This document shows, one piece after another, positions 27,531 through 35,048 of a stretch of DNA of 35,048 nucleotides; within the stretch, counting starts at the first letter, position 1; the number at the start of each line of letters is the position of its first letter. A program made the position numbers and the translations under genes. The DNA is taken from NCBI GenBank assembly GCA_002887195.1, contig PJAB01000192.1, positions 1-35,048 of the forward strand, given 5' to 3'. The notes under the pieces are model-generated. The model had not been told where the DNA came from. It did no database searches and worked only from the letters and a program-made list of their open reading frames with translations. This DNA comes from Chrysochromulina parva. Lineage: Eukaryota > Haptophyta > Prymnesiales > Chrysochromulinaceae.

Positions 27531-29441
27531 TCATAGCGTCTCCTCTTCCTCGTGGACCTGGAATGGTACATTGAGGGCGCGCAGCATCTGGCGCGCCACC
27601 GCCTCGACGACGGGCGGGCACACGGCATTGCCAATCTGGCGGAAGTAACGCTCATGCGCCTCGTACGCGGGCCCGCCGTGCTCGGGCGTCGGGTGGCCAG
27701 GGATGCGGAAACTCTCCGGGAAGCCCATCAAGCGCGTCGCCTCCCGTGCCGTGTAGAAGCGTGCGCCCTCGCCGCGTGCGCCCTCTACTGCAGGCTCCGC
27801 TCCCTCATTATGACCCCCGGCACCGCCCGCCACCTTGCCATTCGTCGCGTCGCCGCATTCCTCGCCGCCGCCGTCCTCGCCGCCACCGCCCTCGCCGCTG
27901 ACGCCCTCGTCGCCGTTGCTCTCGGCACCATCAGTGGCATCGGCCGGCGCGGCGCCTCCGTAAATGCCCACCACGGCGCCTCTGTGCATGCCTCTGTCGT
28001 CATGAAGCACCGTCTTTCCTTGGCAAGTGCGTAACAGCTTGCATGCCTGACGTGTCCAGCCGGAGCGATAAGAGGACATGAGGCAGAGTGAAGGCCTGTC
28101 GAGCCTCGCCACGCGGCTGCCGTCCACCATGCCGCGCCGCACCTTGGCATACTGCGCCGTGGTAAGCGAGGCAGCACGCACTGCCACACTGTCGTCGGGC
28201 TCGAGGATCAAGCGTAGCGGACGGCAGCTGTCGACGCAGCAGTCGGCAGGGTGCGAATGGTTGTGCGGCCACTCGAAGCGGCTTGCGACGTCGGCGGATC
28301 GGAAGCCGACGAGGAAGAGTCGGTCGCGGAACTGGGGCACGCCGAAGGCATGTGCGCCCAGGACGGCGCTCTGGACGACGTAGCCACACGAGGAAAGGTC
28401 GGCCACGATACGCTCGTGCACGCGCCCAGGACGGCGCTGCTCGTACTCCCTGTGGAATACACCGCCATCGAGGGTGAAGAGCCCCACCACGTTCTCCAAC
28501 AAAAAGGCGGCCGGGCGCCCTGTACACAGTATTCGGCAGCACTCGAGGTACAGCTGACCACGAGCGTCGTCGCGCAGACCAAGCTGCTCGCCCGCAAGCG
28601 AGAAGCACTGGCAAGGGAAGCCTCCCACGAGAAGGTCGTGGGGAGGCAAATCGGCCGCTTCCACCTCGGTGATGTCGCCCGCCTCGGGCAGCGCGCCAAA
28701 GTTGAGCGCGTACGTGGCGGCCGCGTGGGGATCCATCTCGGACGCAAAGACACACGCACCGCCCAGCGCCTCCAGAGCCACGCGGAAGCCGCCGATACCA
28801 GCGAAGAGCTCTGCGAATCGAAAGCTGCAGGGACGACGGCCGGTCTCGGAGGCATCAGCGGCGGGCTTTGGGTCAAGGGCGGTGGTCGTGCTATGGACGC
28901 CGGCGGCAGCGGCAGCTGGCATGACGGCGGCGGCGATTGCGGTTTGGATCATGGCGGCGGCCGTGGCAGTCAAGCGCGGTTCGGCCCGCGATCTTCGCAG
29001 CCGCACCCCAGGCATCCATCGGATCTGACCACTCAAGAGCAGCTCGGACAACGCGCACGGCACGTTGCGGTGGGCCTCGAGCCGTGCCGCCCCCGCGAGG
29101 CTCAAATGCACCTCAAAGACCACGCCGGCGCCTGCAGGGGGGACACCGTCAGCACCGCTGGAGGGCGCTCCATCAGCGCCAACGCGTGTGCGCTGGACCC
29201 CGTCCCTTCGCAGCCACTGCGTGCCCTCCTTTCCTGCAGCATGGAGTGTCGCTTTCACTAGCTTCATGTGGGCACTCGGCACAAGGAGGCAGCCGACTGG
29301 CACCCCCGCTGACGGGTGCCATGGAGCGCTAAGCAGAGTGCAGTCAGCCGCGTGGGCTGCTGTGGCTGAAGCGCCGATGGCCGCGTCATCCGGCAAGGCT
29401 GCAGCGTCGTCCGTCTCGGTGGGGGCCAAAGGCATTTTCAT
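27531..29441 (-). CDS. C5-cytosine DNA methyltransferase
   Basis: 636 residues from ATG at 29441. It transfers methyl from S-adenosylmethionine to cytosine C5. Motif I FAELFAGIGG (209-218); motif IV GGFPCQCFS with catalytic Cys277; motif VI ENV (316-318); motif VIII QFRDRLFLVG (370-379); motif IX REATRLMGFPESF (566-578); motif X YFRQIGNAVCPPV (599-611). The order is the standard one, closer to compact bacterial Dcm-type enzymes than to plant/animal DNMT1. No BAH, bromo or chromo domain is present. Odd points: a 200-residue N-terminal extension, whose part at about 48-150 (CLLVPSAHMKLVK ... LSELLLSGQIRWMPG) faintly recalls TYW2/Trm5-type N-domains, and a Gly/Glu/Ala-rich insert (about 497-558) between target recognition region and motif IX. 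Nuclear or organellar location is unknown. Confidence 0.92.
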   Translation of the reverse strand: MKMPLAPTETDDAAALPDDAAIGASATAAHAADCTLLSAPWHPSAGVPVGCLLVPSAHMKLVKATLHAAGKEGTQWLRRDGVQRTRVGADGAPSSGADGVPPAGAGVVFEVHLSLAGAARLEAHRNVPCALSELLLSGQIRWMPGVRLRRSRAEPRLTATAAAMIQTAIAAAVMPAAAAAGVHSTTTALDPKPAADASETGRRPCSFRFAELFAGIGGFRVALEALGGACVFASEMDPHAAATYALNFGALPEAGDITEVEAADLPPHDLLVGGFPCQCFSLAGEQLGLRDDARGQLYLECCRILCTGRPAAFLLENVVGLFTLDGGVFHREYEQRRPGRVHERIVADLSSCGYVVQSAVLGAHAFGVPQFRDRLFLVGFRSADVASRFEWPHNHSHPADCCVDSCRPLRLILEPDDSVAVRAASLTTAQYAKVRRGMVDGSRVARLDRPSLCLMSSYRSGWTRQACKLLRTCQGKTVLHDDRGMHRGAVVGIYGGAAPADATDGAESNGDEGVSGEGGGGEDGGGEECGDATNGKVAGGAGGHNEGAEPAVEGARGEGARFYTAREATRLMGFPESFRIPGHPTPEHGGPAYEAHERYFRQIGNAVCPPVVEAVARQMLRALNVPFQVHEEEETL

Positions 29442-29469
29442 TGTGGTTGGTGTTCACACTTCATGCACA

Positions 29470-29488
29470 CACACCAACACGCACAAAC
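29470..29488 (-). promoter_or_regulatory. Conserved 19-bp motif upstream of the methyltransferase gene
   Basis: CACACCAACACGCACAAAC (plus strand) lies 29 bp upstream of the ATG. It matches 33361-33379, upstream of the ankyrin gene, at 17 of 19 positions, and both sites are followed by GCGTGAAGG. Possibly a shared promoter or 5' leader element. Confidence 0.4.
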
Positions 29489-29584
29489 CAAACTCAAAAG
29501 CGTGAAGGGCAACACTTCACACTCAAAAATCGCAACTCCTCAGCGGTTTCTTTAAATGCGATTATTCTCACCCGTCCCGGGTTA

Positions 29585-29991
29585 GGGGGGGTTTCCTATC
29601 CTTTTTGGGGGTGTTTTCCTATCGGATACGTATCCTGATGTATTTCGATGTATCCTGCATGTATCCTGCATGTATCCTGAAGGATACATGCATCCTTTAT
29701 GTATCCTGATGTATTTCAAATGTATCTTAAATGCCCTGTTACATTCCAAGAGAATACATGTATCTTGATATCTTGCCCGATATTTATATGTTTCAGATTT
29801 AATCTCCGAGATTTTAATTAGTTGATGACACTGACGAACCCTTGACGTAACCCGTCGCGCACTATGACCCTGAATCTTGAGTCTGACACGGGACACATCA
29901 AGATACGATCAGGATACATGCAGGATACATCGAAATACATCAGGATACGTATTCGATAGGAACCCCCCCCAAAAAGGATAGGAAACCCCCC
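29585..29991. mobile_element. MITE-like element with 84-bp terminal inverted repeats
   Basis: The left arm 29585-29668 and right arm 29910-29991 are inverted copies, nearly identical except around a G-run. Each starts with a run of six or seven G, then TTTCCTATCCTTTTTGGGGG, a CCTATCG(G/A)ATACGTATCC block, and copies of TGTATCCTGCA. The 407-bp element is AT-rich against its host, has no transposase ORF, and has several internal GTATCC/GGATAC palindromes. No target-site duplication is obvious directly at the ends. CGTCCC occurs a few bases outside on both sides and may be chance. Confidence 0.85.
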
Positions 29992-30454
29992 GTCACCCCA
30001 CACGTCCCCGCGAGCGGGCGCGCCGGCCGTTGGCCTTGGGCCGGGCCCTTGGGCTTGCATGAAAGCGGAGCGGCGCCGCTTAGGCTGTTCGCTGTATTGA
30101 TCCGTTAGACTGTTCACAGAACTGTTCAACATCCCGGATTCGTAACACGTAAGTACGAAAGTATGTTGGTAGCTACTAGCTTGGTCAGTTACAAATCTCT
30201 CTCCTGACTCAGAGGCTGAGCGGCTGAGGAGTCGGTCGACCCCAACCTAACGTACAACGTTTTATCTTTTAACACGGCGCCTTCGACACACAGACACACA
30301 CACGTCACGACGAGGCGCCGTTTTAACATGAGACAATATTTTAACAGCATGTCAGCGACAATATTCCAGTCGGCGACCCCACTCACGTATCCCAGCCAGA
30401 TCCCAGCGCTCCAAACGGCTGAGATATGACCGCGTGGCCATGCTAGCGTGTGGC
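29992..30454. other. Intergenic, 3' flank of EF-hand gene
   Basis: No gene seen. A 14-bp hairpin (30269-30282 with 30313-30326, one mismatch, 30-nt CA-rich loop; AACGGCGCC/GGCGCCGTT core) lies 130-190 bp downstream of the EF-hand stop, where the 3' UTR would be. Confidence 0.5.
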
Positions 30455-31968
30455 TCAGCACGCCATCGGATTGTCGAAGCCCACTTCGTTAAGAACGTCG
30501 AAGAGCGGTTGAAACTGCCACGATTGGACCACGCAGCAGTCAGCAATCGAGGCAGGCAGGGGTATGGTGCAGACACAGCAGTGGCTGGACTGCGACGCGA
30601 ATGGGCTCGCATTGGGTTCGAGACCGCCCTCATCACCTCGTCAAACTCGAGCACGCCGTTCCCGTTGGCGTCGAACTCCTTGACGAGATCCTCAACGTCT
30701 TGTTCGGTGAGCACCGAGTCGCCGCGCAGCAGCACCGCCTTCAGCTCGTCCACCGTCAGGCTGCCGTCGCCGTCGACGTCGAAGACGGCAAAGGCCTTGC
30801 GCATCCGTGCCTCCGCCGCCTTCTTGTCCGACGCTGATTGCCCTTGTTTGGCGGCGGCCTTGCGCTTCATCTCAACGCGATTGTTGAAGCTCTGCTCATG
30901 GTTCCTCTTGGCCTCAAGCGCCGCCGCCTTGGCCGCCGCCTTGGCTGCTTTCTTGGCCTCGGCCTCTAGCTGCCTCTCCTCCTCCGCCTTGAGTGCCGCC
31001 GCCTCCTTCTCCTGCGCAATGGCTTTGTCCGCAAGCTGCATCTCCTTGATTGCCTTCTGCACCTTCTTGGTCTCCTTCTGAAGCTTCTCGAACTCTTTGA
31101 TTACAGCCTCCGATTCCTTAATCGTCTCTTCGACGCGATCCCACAGCTTCCTGAAGCCCATCTTGGCATCCAATGGAGACGTACCGGTCGCCACCTGCAA
31201 ATCCTCGTAGCACGTGGCATACTCATCGGGCGCCACGCCATCCGGATTATTGATGAATCCCTTGGCCCACTTCTTGAATTCCTTGGCCTCGACGATGCCT
31301 GCCTTTTGGGGGTCCAGAGAGTTCGCCACCTTTGATTTCGCGTCGCTCTCGTTCGTCGACGTGGCTAAGCCCACGATGGCCATAGCAATCTTATCAAAAA
31401 GCGGCCCACTGCACACGCCGCTTTTGATGCCATTAACCTTAACCCTAAGCTCCTCCACGCGGGCTGTGTTCTTTGCGCAATCAGAGATCATGGCTGCCTG
31501 ATCGCGCAACTCCTTGGCAATTGCCATCTGCTTTGCCTCATCTGCGGCGGCCGTCGCCACCGACTGCTGGAAAAACCTCATTGCATCGCCCATCTCCTTC
31601 AAATCGATCGAGCCGCCACCGTCACTGTCCAGCCTGTTGAAGAGGGCGTCAATCTCCTTGTTGTCAGCCTTGATTTTGAGGTGGTTGCGCACAACCTGCC
31701 GAAGCTCAATGGGCTGGATCTCGCCGTCGCCGCTGGCGTCCCACTTGCGGAGGAGGTCCGCAACGCTCATCTTTTGCTTTTGAATTGCGACCCCAATCTT
31801 TAGCTCCAGACTTGTGGACATGTGCTGCGCTGCCAGTTCTACGGCGGATGCCTCGGCGATCTTGGCATCCGCGATCTCCTGCAGCTTCTCAACTGGCATG
31901 AGCTGAACGCCGTCCGCTTCTGCGGCCGCCTTCTTCTTCTTCCCACCCTCAGGAGCTGACGGGGGCAT
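30455..31968 (-). CDS. Four-EF-hand calcium-binding protein with coiled coil
   Basis: Two exons (31968-30637 and 30514-30455) give 463 residues. Four calcium loops are seen: WDASGDGEIQPIE (76-88), LDSDGGGSIDLKE (113-125), FDVDGDGSLTVDE (396-408) and FDANGNGVLEFDE (432-444). Loop 2 has Gly at a usual ligand position and may be weak. Between the two EF pairs lies a segment at 150-275 without a known fold, then a Lys/Glu/Ala coiled coil (about 275-390). The N-terminus is Lys-rich. It is too long and differently arranged to be centrin, so it is not an obvious partner of the Sfi1-like protein. With the intron removed, the last loop continues into FQPLFDVLNEVGFDNP, a natural EF-hand exit helix. Reading through the intron gives an Arg/Ser-rich tail instead. 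Confidence 0.88.
30515..30636 (-). other. Intron in EF-hand gene, GT-AG
   Basis: 122 bp. GT at 30636-30635 directly after the FDE codons, AG at 30516-30515. Splicing keeps phase and completes the helix of the fourth EF-hand, then stops at 30457-30455. The unspliced frame runs on through a sequence with no resemblance to an EF-hand. Confidence 0.75.
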
Positions 31969-32203
31969 GAGGCCGTGCTATTGCCGGGCAACACGCGGCG
32001 CGAACGATGCCGCCTGCAACGCGCTCTTACTGTGAGGTGTGGCTTGCAGGCCGACTCCCGTGAGCGTAGGCGTCGCAGGGTCGTACGAGAAGTGCTTTGT
32101 GCCAAAACACAAAACTTCTTTTTGAAACAGCCCCAAAAGACCTCTACATTTCCTCAAAATTCCTCTCAAGTCCATGGGTCCAAATTGGGATGGTTAAGAG
32201 GTT

Positions 32204-32335
32204 CGTCTGTGTGATTCGTGTGCTCGTGTGTCCGTCTCCGTGTGTGTCCCGGCTCCCCCCGGTGTCTTGTTAGACCCCTTTAACAATTGCTCTTTAAACC
32301 GTTCAAAAACACCGGGGGAGCTGGGACTTCACCTT
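32204..32335. repeat. Two partial copies of a short palindromic repeat family
   Basis: 32204-32267 matches the right half of the repeat at 33869-33931 (GTCTGTGTGAT, then CCCGGCTCCCCCCGGTGTCT). 32303-32335 matches the left end of the repeat at 33684 (CCGTTCAAAAACACCGGGG). The two partial copies face each other about 36 bp apart. They lie in the 489-bp gap between the EF-hand and ankyrin genes, which otherwise shows nothing. Confidence 0.7.
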
Positions 32336-32457
32336 CGTTGCATGGCCCCCAGAGGCAGGAATGCGCAAAACCTCTCCGTGAGCTATCCGTGAGTGAGACT
32401 CACAGACTCACACTTCACACTGCCACTGGTCAGGTCATCAGCGATCAGGAGGCGACC

Positions 32458-33306
32458 CTACTCGGCGTCATCGTGCTTTGCCTTCTTGGCATCTGGCTCC
32501 GGTGGTGGGCCCGCCCCCACTCGAGAAGCCGTCGTGGATGACGCGTCGACATCCTCTCCTGCGGCGAGTGGCGCACTCCCAGCAGGCCGCTTGTTGCTGC
32601 TGCTGCCACTGCTCGCGCCACAGCTACCGTCCGCGGCTTCGACCTCGCCATCGCCATCGTCCGCGCACGCCATCGCGCCAGCTCTGGGCGGCACCGTCCT
32701 CGCCTTGGCCGCGAGCATCGCTCTGCACTCCTCCGACGCCGCCACGTCCACTGCCAGCTTCCCGACCTTGTTGCGAATCGTTACGTCAGCGGACTTCTTG
32801 AGCAAGTACTCGACGGTCTCGCAATGGTCCTTGAACGCGGCCAAGTGCAGCGGCGTGTCGTTGCGCTTGGTGCCGCGCGAATTCACGCGTGCACCCCTCT
32901 TGAGAAGCGCCTTGACCACAGCGGTGTGCCCGTTTTGCGCAGCAAAGTGGATTGGCTGCGTTGAGTCCATGCCGTTGGCATGCACCTGTGCGCCTGATTC
33001 GCACAGCAGCTCCACCAGCGAAAGATACCCTGACCACGCCGCGAGATGCAACGCCGTTCGCTGCAGGTGGTCCGCAGCATGCACAGCTTCAGCGTCCTCC
33101 TCGATGGCAAACTTGGCAGCAGCAACGTCACCGCTACGGGCCGCCGCAAGCAGAGCGGCGGCCGGTCCGCTGGCAGCTTCACCACCGCCTTTCCCAAAGC
33201 CACGTCCGCCTTTGCCGCCACCGCCCTTGCCGCCGCCGCCTCCCTTGCCGCCGCTGCCGACCTTGCCACCGCCTTTGCCCGTGAATCGCCCGCGTGATGG
33301 CTCCAT
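32458..33306 (-). CDS. Ankyrin-repeat protein with Gly/Lys-rich N-terminus
   Basis: 282 residues from ATG at 33306. The first about 45 residues are Gly/Lys-rich (GKGGGKVGSGGKGG type) and could bind nucleic acid or be disordered. Residues about 48-195 contain four to five ankyrin repeats with the usual TALHLAAWSGYLSLVELL, IHFAAQNGHTAVVKALL and TPLHLAAFKDHCETVEYLL helices, a protein-protein interaction solenoid. The tail is Ser/Ala/Asp-rich and ends with a basic KKAKH, possibly a nuclear localisation signal. No enzymatic domain. Palindromic repeats flank the gene at 32204-32335 and 33684-33931. The partner is unknown. Confidence 0.88.
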   Translation of the reverse strand: MEPSRGRFTGKGGGKVGSGGKGGGGGKGGGGKGGRGFGKGGGEAASGPAAALLAAARSGDVAAAKFAIEEDAEAVHAADHLQRTALHLAAWSGYLSLVELLCESGAQVHANGMDSTQPIHFAAQNGHTAVVKALLKRGARVNSRGTKRNDTPLHLAAFKDHCETVEYLLKKSADVTIRNKVGKLAVDVAASEECRAMLAAKARTVPPRAGAMACADDGDGEVEAADGSCGASSGSSSNKRPAGSAPLAAGEDVDASSTTASRVGAGPPPEPDAKKAKHDDAE

Positions 33307-33360
33307 GAGTGAGATTCGTCAGTTGATCATGTATTCATACTCCTTCATCCCAAGTCACCG

Positions 33361-33379
33361 CACACCAATACGTACAAAC
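33361..33379 (-). promoter_or_regulatory. Conserved 19-bp motif upstream of the ankyrin gene
   Basis: CACACCAATACGTACAAAC (plus strand), 55 bp upstream of the ATG. It is the partner of the motif at 29470-29488 and is likewise followed by GCGTGAAGG and a TTCACACTC. Confidence 0.4.
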
Positions 33380-33683
33380 GCGATCACGAACGCGTGAAGG
33401 AAAAACCTCGTTCTCGTTCACACTCGCTTCACGGACACGCGCACCGCGGGCGTCACTCGAGTCTACAATCTCCTCAAGCGTTTCATCCTGCGTGCAATTG
33501 GCCAATTGCCTGCATGCCCATTTTCGCTGCGTGCCCTACCGTAGGCAGCCGAGTGGGCGGCCGAGTATTAACAGCCCCGTCCACACAATTACAATCGAGA
33601 AAGTTGTTCGGAACTCGTACTGTAGGATGATTCAAAAACATGCAAATGTTGAAAAGGATGAAAACATGTGTTGTTGGCTGGTA

Positions 33684-33931
33684 CCGTTCAAAAACACCGG
33701 GGAAGCCGGCGACACACACGGGACAGACACAAGCGGGATCACACAGACGATACACGATTTGCCGGGTTCGGACAGGTGCGCCCGTGCGCGCGGTGTGTGA
33801 ACCGTGTGTGGCTTCCCCCTGTGTGTTTCTACGTTTCTAACCGATTCAAAGACACACACCCGGGGGAACCGGTGAGTCTGTGTGATCCGTGTATCCCGTG
33901 TGTCCCGTTTCCCGGCTCCCCCCGGTGTCTA
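33684..33931. repeat. Two adjacent palindromic repeats (MITE-like or hairpin elements)
   Basis: Copy 1 spans about 33684-33829. Its left end TTCAAAAACACCGGGGAAGCC is mirrored by GGCTTCCCCCTGTGTGTTT. Copy 2 spans about 33844-33931: TTCAAAGACACACACCCGGG, then GGGGAACCGG, mirrored by CCGGCTCCCCCCGGTGTCT. The interior of both is rich in GTGTGATCC/CACACGGGA. The outer ends 33684 and 33931 also form an inverted pair, so this may be one element with an internal copy. The rest of the gap 33307-34063 shows no gene. Confidence 0.75.
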
Positions 33932-34063
33932 TTGTCCGGTAAGTCGGTGGTGCGCTGGGACTTCCAAAGTAGCCCCAAAAGCAGGTTTTCGAGCCTCTAT
34001 AGATTTGTCCTGGACTGAACCACGGAGGTGCGAGAACAGAACGCCACCACGGACTGGACGAGC

Positions 34064-34311
34064 ATGCAGCTGCAAGCGGCCAGCCGGCCGCCTGCGACGG
34101 CGCTAGCGGTGCTGGCTGCTGCAGCCATACTGCTTGCACGCGCCGGCAGCGGCCCCAGCGCGAATGTCGTCGAGGCTGAAATCATACCGGCCAATGATAG
34201 CAGCAGCAGCTCGCTGCTGCCGCTGCTGCCGCTGCTGCCGCACACAACGGTGAATGTCCCGCCGTCCTCATCACCGCCACCGTCCTCACCGCCGCCGCCC
34301 TCGCCACCGCG

Positions 34312-34346
<35 letters not shown>

Positions 34347-34546
34347 CGCCGTCACCACCGCCACCCTCATCGCCGCCATTGCCGCCCATGCTGCCTCCAT
34401 CTCAGTCATCGCCACTGCCCACGATGCCGCCACCCACACCGCCCCCACCCTTTCCATCACCCTTGCCGCCGTCCCCATCGCCGCCCCTGCCGCCCTCGCC
34501 CTTGCCACCGGCCTCGCTGCCTCCACCGATGCCGCCCTTGCCCTGG

Positions 34547-34598
<52 letters not shown>

Positions 34599-35048
34599 TG
34601 CCGCCACCACCCTCGCCATCGCAGCCGCACGTGATCGCCACCGTGAGCGGTGACATGTGGCGAGTGGTGACGTGGCTCGTCTTTCCCCTACGCGAGCCCG
34701 TGCGTCAGGCACTCACGGCCATGGAGAAGGGCGAGGAGAAGGTGGGCAGCAGCGGCTACACCGGCCACCAGGCCGAGCACTTCTTCGTGACGCTTCTCAA
34801 GAGAGCAGTCACGCTATTTATGATCCTGCTATTACTGCTCGTGCTACTTTGGGGCGTGTGGGAGGCGTACATGAAGCCGCCTCGCCGCAACGGCTACACG
34901 CAGCCGCTCGTGGGCCCGCAGTGGAAGCCGGCGGTGGTGGAAGCCCTTGGGCGCTGGGCGCTGGCTGCCGCCTACGGCATCGCGGTGACGGTGCCGCCAT
35001 ACATCGGATGGGCCGCATCAGATCGCCAAATCTCGCTCGACATGCTCG
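34064..35048 (+). CDS. Signal-peptide, proline-rich membrane protein, partial (runs off right edge)
   Basis: An open frame from ATG at 34064 to the last base (328 codons, no stop). A signal peptide is likely at about residues 10-32 (ATALAVLAAAAILLARAGS). Residues about 59-190 are almost pure Pro/Ser with Leu and Thr (SPPPP and PPPSP runs), like hydroxyproline-rich algal cell-surface glycoproteins. A normal-composition segment follows (about 190-248), then a strong transmembrane helix at 249-267 (AVTLFMILLLLLVLLWGVW). A second hydrophobic stretch lies at 298-318 (WALAAAYGIAVTVPPYIGW). The arrangement suggests a surface-exposed Pro-rich domain anchored by several helices. The family is not recognised. 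The antisense poly-Ala frame is an artefact of CCG repeats. Confidence 0.65.

Noticed and set aside
29640..29760. Regular TGTATCCTGCA units as a CRISPR-like array
   Set aside because: The units are contiguous, palindromic and inside inverted arms of a MITE; there are no spacers and no cas genes.
30352..30454. C-terminal continuation of the EF-hand ORF
   Set aside because: This is intron read-through in another frame; the spliced frame stops at 30455 and completes the EF-hand.
34182..34712. Minus-strand poly-Ala ORF
   Set aside because: Product of the CCG repeats in the Pro-rich gene on the other strand.

Overview
The window looks like nuclear DNA of a GC-rich eukaryotic alga with a secondary plastid, most likely a haptophyte. 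The case rests on strong GC bias in coding sequence, very long mostly intron-poor genes with occasional short introns (one apparently GC-AG), a thylakoid-lumen PsbP-like protein with a long hydrophobic presequence, and a mix of eukaryote-only domains: myosin motor, Tubby, Sfi1 repeats, RBR E3 ligase, EF-hands and ankyrin repeats. I see no operons, Shine-Dalgarno sites, CRISPR array, tRNA or rRNA. The lineage is an inference, because no marker gene is present.

Layout. 1-1797 (-): an unrecognised repeat-bearing protein that runs off the left edge. 1798-3409: no convincing gene. 3410-8887 (-): an 1825-residue Sfi1-like, Trp-repeat protein, divergent from a PH-domain protein at 9126-12059 (+). 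12576-16154 (-): a membrane protein with a DUF900-type alpha/beta hydrolase domain, divergent from the myosin at 16533-20700 (+). 21545-22410 (-): an atypical RBR/RING protein with one intron. 22640-23053 (-): a doubtful small ORF. 23183-23971 (-): a tRNA-binding (EMAP-II/Arc1-like) OB-fold protein with a plastid-like N-terminus, divergent from the PsbP-like lumen protein at 24119-25147 (+). 25733-27394 (-): an HTTM-like multi-pass membrane protein. 27531-29441 (-): a C5-cytosine DNA methyltransferase. 29585-29991: a MITE-like element with 84-bp inverted arms. 30455-31968 (-): a four-EF-hand protein whose C-terminus is restored by a 122-bp intron. 32458-33306 (-): an ankyrin-repeat protein, flanked on both sides by short palindromic repeats of a second family. 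34064 to the right edge (+): a signal-peptide, proline-rich membrane protein.

The most interesting object is the myosin. Its tail carries, in order, an IQ motif, an Ala/Lys/Glu-rich duplicated helix region, a WW domain of the type found at the N-terminus of the centriolar appendage protein CEP164, and a complete-looking C-terminal Tubby domain. CEP164 and Tubby/TULP families are tied to cilium assembly and phosphoinositide-dependent ciliary trafficking, so this looks like a motor for basal body, flagellum or haptonema membranes. The Sfi1-like protein nearby is a candidate basal-body or centrosome fibre protein. Physical proximity in a eukaryote does not by itself show that they work together.
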